Assembly (NCBI GenBank): GCA_964634885.1
Contig: CAZWLN010000059.1
Location: 1 to 27,968 of the forward strand
Direction of reading: 5' to 3'
DNA length: 27,968 nt
DNA from: DAINRZ01 sp964634885
GTDB lineage: Bacteria; Bacteroidota; Ignavibacteria; Kapaibacteriales; UBA2268
Position numbers and translations under genes: made by a program. Below are positions 24,889-27,968 of this stretch, piece by piece. Numbering within the stretch: the stretch's first letter is position 1; every line of letters starts with the position of its first letter. The notes under the pieces are model-generated. The model did no database searches. It was not told the DNA's origin and saw nothing but the letters and a program-made list of their open reading frames with translations.

Positions 24889-25408
24889 AATTTTCCGATA
24901 TATCTTTAACAAAATTTGAAATAAGACTAAAAAATAATCTTAAACATAAAGAAAATTGAAATGAAAAAAAATTACTATGTGTAATAATAAATCAAGATAT
25001 TTTATTGGTTTTGGAAATTGTTGTGTATATATAAAAAACAAAATGAATCATTTTGAAGAGTAATGTGTCATTTTTATTTGAAAAGAATTGGAATTTGAGA
25101 AAATTTGTAATAATTTGGAATAAGGTAAGATATTAAAATAGAGTATGTTGATAAAAGAAAGTTGAGTTAGAACAAAGAATGAAAGGGTAGGATTATCAAC
25201 TAATGAACGTGATAGAATTCAATCACCGGTTGAACTAAATCCTTCTATTAAAAAATAGTAAGCAAAAGCAGGAATTGTTTCCTAAGGGATAAAGATTTCT
25301 ACTTTTTGCATGTATTTTAAATATATGTTTCTAAAGGAATTACGGCAAGGTGATACTTTGAAGATTGAAAATAAAATAAATGAATTGATTAATTATTTGA
25401 GGTTTACA
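24889..25408. other. Very AT-rich divergent intergenic region
   Basis: About 520 bases separate the leftward peptidase operon from the rightward giant secreted gene. The composition is strikingly A/T-rich with purine runs, and I find no credible coding frame. A 17-base perfect palindrome lies at 25039-25055, and a short hairpin-like ATTAC/GTAAT near 24973-24987. It must carry two promoters; individual boxes could not be chosen with confidence. Confidence 0.55.
25039..25055. promoter_or_regulatory. 17-bp palindrome CAAAATGAATCATTTTG, candidate operator
   Basis: A perfect 8-1-8 inverted repeat lies about 150 bases upstream of the peptidase operon and 354 bases upstream of the giant gene. Its symmetry and its place between divergent secreted-protein genes fit a regulator site. 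AT-rich context raises the chance of random palindromes, so this is tentative. Confidence 0.35.
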
Positions 25409-27968
25409 ATGAATTTTAAAAAACTATTTCTGGCAGCAGCACTGATATTCAGTCTGTTCACTGGAAAGGACCTATACTCACAGGCCTCTCTTTCCGATGC
25501 TGCTTTTTCTGCAAGCTCAGGTACATACAAGGAGCTGACATCATATGATAACGCGTACTTCTCGGTATATTTTACCACATGTATGTTTGTTTACCTTCCT
25601 TTTGATTTCTATTATGACGGTCAATTGTGCAGGTATATCACAATGAGTCCCAGCGGTGGCCTGAAACTATCTACTTCAAGTTCATCGCCTTATTATAACA
25701 ATAGTTTCTACCATCAGCAGGAGATATCCAATAATTATTTGTATAACTCGAATACCAACATCTATTACGGTGGTTTCATATTCGGTTTCTTCTGCGATTA
25801 CTGGCCAATTTCCTATGATGAGAGTAATAACATTAAGTATTATATATCAGGGACATCTCCCAACCGGGTTGCCATATTTGAGTATAACGGCCTGGGCTGG
25901 GACTATATGGACGATGACTATCCCGACCTGAACATCTCTTTCCAGATACAACTGTTCGAAGGGTCTAACGAGATCGTAATCCAGTACGGGAAAATGAACC
26001 GTGGCGGTGTTGAAGTATGTATGGATTGCGGCTACTATTCATCAACATCGGGCATGATCGGTTTTACTGCCTTCTACCCAGGCTATCCCGCTTCGACATA
26101 TAATTATGTCAATATAGACCCCATCGGTAACGGCAATATGGGTTACGGCGGTTGGGAAGCCGGCAGGAACCCGCTTTTCGGCACACCCTTGTCTGCCGGC
26201 TACAATGAATATGAAACTGTAATGTCCAACGATGCATTCGATGCCATTACAACAGGTACAACTTTGAGAATGTCCTTCGGCCCCCGGATTACACTCGACA
26301 GGCCTACTGCTGAAGCTAACCTCAGAAGAGGCTATGTTTACGGCAACGGTACGACCGATCCTTCCGGATACGGCAATGAACAGCATCCCCAGATGACGAT
26401 CGAGCAGATACCCGGTGACGCTTCTGTTAGAAAGACCATATCAGGGCCGGTTACATATCCTGTAAGTTCCAATTTCAAAGTCATCTATGATGCTACTAAT
26501 ACTTTCACGGAAGCTGTCAATCAGAAATTCTCCACGGCAACTCCCGGAGCACCGTCTAACCCGGCCTTCGGTTCAGCGCCCGCCGGCAGCTTAAACCTGC
26601 TTACAAACATGTCAACGATTTCTGCTGGTATTTACAATGTAGCTAATACCATTACGAATAACGGCAAAGATTACACTAACAACTATTATTTTAATATTGC
26701 TAATAACTGGGATATGGAAATCACAAAGATTCTTTATCCAAAATCCGCATCTTCAACTGTCTATCCGAATAATGTCATTGTCAATGTTAACCTGAAATTA
26801 ACCAATAAAGGCATGAACGATGTCAGTGCATTCTACACAATAGTAAGAATTCACAACGAAGACGATGAAGAAGTTTACAAAGACTCCGTCTATTGGCAGG
26901 CTGGAACAGACGATGAAAAACTTGCCCTTGGTGACTTTGTTGAACTGCCTTTTAACAAGTGGAATCCTAAAGGTGTATCAGGTAAATATACTCTGACTGC
27001 ATATTGTTACCTCGTCGGCGACCAGGAACTGGCTAACAATTACTGGCCCTGGCTCATCAGCAGCGATGTCTATACGATTTCGGTTGCTCCTGAAACAGAA
27101 GCTGAAGCATACAGGATTATCGTACCTAATAACGTGGGTGAAGGAATTGGCAATGATTACTATGTAGGCAGGCCGATTATTCCCCAGGTAAGATATATGA
27201 ATAACGGTATCAGCGACGTCTCCGACGCTCCTACCTCAGTTAGCATCGTTCATGTAGGTACCAGCCTGGAAGTTTACAAGAAACAGAATGTCATATTAAC
27301 AAGTATTCCTGCCGGCATTACCATGAATACTGCGGACTTGACCTATGATGTCTTCACGCCGCCCCTGGAAGGCAAATATACAATAACAGCTACTGTCTCT
27401 GCACAGGATGACGACAATGAAGAAAACAACTCCTATACGGATACTTTCTACGTTAAACCCTGTCTTACAGGCACTTACACCATCGGTCCCGACAAGAACA
27501 CAGGCAACTACAAAACAGACTCTGCATACAATGCACGTAACTTTACAAGCATCCAGTATGCAATAGATACTTTATATCTTGTCGGCGTAAGCGGGCCTGT
27601 TGTGTTCGAATTCACAACCGGAACCTTTAATGTCGGCGATCCTTTGTTCTCTGCCATTGGCCCCGCACTTGACCTGAGAGGCTTCATCAATGGCATCAGC
27701 CCAACAAATACCGTAACATTCAAACCAAGTTCCACACTGAGCGTTTCGAAGGCTGCCGTTACGGTTAACCTGTATTCACGCAGCGGTATCGGCATCATTC
27801 TGGGACAGTCCGAGGAACCTACAAATCCTAATGCTCCTGTATATATCCCCGGTAAGAGCGACCGCGACGATTTCTCCAATCCCACAGGTTACATCATCTT
27901 CGACGGCGGTGTACAGAAAGCACTGAAATTTGTGTTGAATACACCTGCAACGACACGCTTGGCTGCTC
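25409..27968 (+). CDS. Partial giant secreted surface protein (N-terminal 853 residues)
   Basis: The frame is open from the ATG at 25409 to the window edge, with GAGG six bases upstream. The first residues, MNFKKLFLAAALIFSLFTG to YSQA, are a signal peptide. Residues ~25-310 are Tyr/Asn/Gly-rich and beta-like. Residues ~434-545 and ~565-685 look like CARDB-type adhesion modules: both have a 'xNNGxxDVS' segment and end in a KYTLTAY or KYTITATV strand, then DNEENN or ELANN. From ~686 a new module opens, GTYTIGPDKNTG..NFTSIQYAIDTL..VGVSGPVVFEF, a pattern common at the start of beta-helix repeats in huge T9SS cargo of this lineage. The C-terminus, where a sorting domain would be expected, is outside the window. 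It is probably a cell-surface or secreted adhesin-like protein; that role is inference. Confidence 0.85.
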   Translation, partial: MNFKKLFLAAALIFSLFTGKDLYSQASLSDAAFSASSGTYKELTSYDNAYFSVYFTTCMFVYLPFDFYYDGQLCRYITMSPSGGLKLSTSSSSPYYNNSFYHQQEISNNYLYNSNTNIYYGGFIFGFFCDYWPISYDESNNIKYYISGTSPNRVAIFEYNGLGWDYMDDDYPDLNISFQIQLFEGSNEIVIQYGKMNRGGVEVCMDCGYYSSTSGMIGFTAFYPGYPASTYNYVNIDPIGNGNMGYGGWEAGRNPLFGTPLSAGYNEYETVMSNDAFDAITTGTTLRMSFGPRITLDRPTAEANLRRGYVYGNGTTDPSGYGNEQHPQMTIEQIPGDASVRKTISGPVTYPVSSNFKVIYDATNTFTEAVNQKFSTATPGAPSNPAFGSAPAGSLNLLTNMSTISAGIYNVANTITNNGKDYTNNYYFNIANNWDMEITKILYPKSASSTVYPNNVIVNVNLKLTNKGMNDVSAFYTIVRIHNEDDEEVYKDSVYWQAGTDDEKLALGDFVELPFNKWNPKGVSGKYTLTAYCYLVGDQELANNYWPWLISSDVYTISVAPETEAEAYRIIVPNNVGEGIGNDYYVGRPIIPQVRYMNNGISDVSDAPTSVSIVHVGTSLEVYKKQNVILTSIPAGITMNTADLTYDVFTPPLEGKYTITATVSAQDDDNEENNSYTDTFYVKPCLTGTYTIGPDKNTGNYKTDSAYNARNFTSIQYAIDTLYLVGVSGPVVFEFTTGTFNVGDPLFSAIGPALDLRGFINGISPTNTVTFKPSSTLSVSKAAVTVNLYSRSGIGIILGQSEEPTNPNAPVYIPGKSDRDDFSNPTGYIIFDGGVQKALKFVLNTPATTRLAA

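Noticed and set aside
26042..27885. Minus-strand frames inside the giant secreted gene
   Set aside because: The plus strand is open for 853 codons with a signal peptide and modules; the reverse frames are shadows.
1..27968. CRISPR array, tRNA or rRNA genes
   Set aside because: No regularly spaced repeats with unique spacers, no cloverleaf with a T-loop GTTCRA motif and no rRNA-like segment were noticed; a tRNAscan or Infernal run would be decisive.

Overview
The window looks like chromosomal DNA from the Bacteroidota–Chlorobiota–Ignavibacteriota side of the FCB group, with Ignavibacteria or Kapabacteria as my best guess. The direct support is a secreted family 3 glycosidase with a type IX secretion (T9SS) C-terminal sorting domain, a very large signal-peptide surface protein built from CARDB-like and beta-helix-like modules, and heavy use of AGG arginine codons. 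The taxon is inferred; there is no rRNA or other marker gene here. I found no tRNA, rRNA or CRISPR array.

Left part (1-8290), signalling: a truncated secreted TPR-like protein (minus strand) faces a membrane-anchored multi-PAS NarL-type histidine kinase, whose stop overlaps the start of its LuxR-type response regulator. A convergent FmdB-type zinc-ribbon gene follows. A 560-base intergenic region then holds a nested palindrome with DnaA-box-like arms. Next comes a second, soluble multi-PAS HisKA kinase with no partner regulator nearby.

Middle part (8282-16111), metabolism and an accessory patch: a GH57 glucan-acting enzyme, a small secreted beta-rich protein, an aldehyde dehydrogenase, a strong hairpin and a small membrane protein. 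At 12955-14327 there is a compact toxin-antitoxin-like cluster, all on the minus strand. It holds a nucleotidyltransferase with its small upstream partner, a short HicB/HicA pair, and a decayed second copy of the small partner gene plus the first codons of the nucleotidyltransferase. The HicBA pair therefore lies between two direct copies of about 193 bp. A ClC-type chloride/proton antiporter follows.

Right part (16112-27968), envelope and secreted functions: a lipoprotein MsrA, a T9SS-type GH3 glycosidase with a PA14 insert, and an IS200-type transposase inside nested hairpins. Then come two tandem S9C peptidases in one operon, closed by a good intrinsic terminator. An AT-rich divergent intergenic region with a 17-bp palindrome follows, and then the first 853 codons of a giant secreted protein that runs off the window.

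Two genes have no stop or no start inside the window (3-758 minus and 25409-27968 plus) and were found by reading the frames out to the edges. For several genes a ribosome binding site favours a start a few codons inside the longest open frame.
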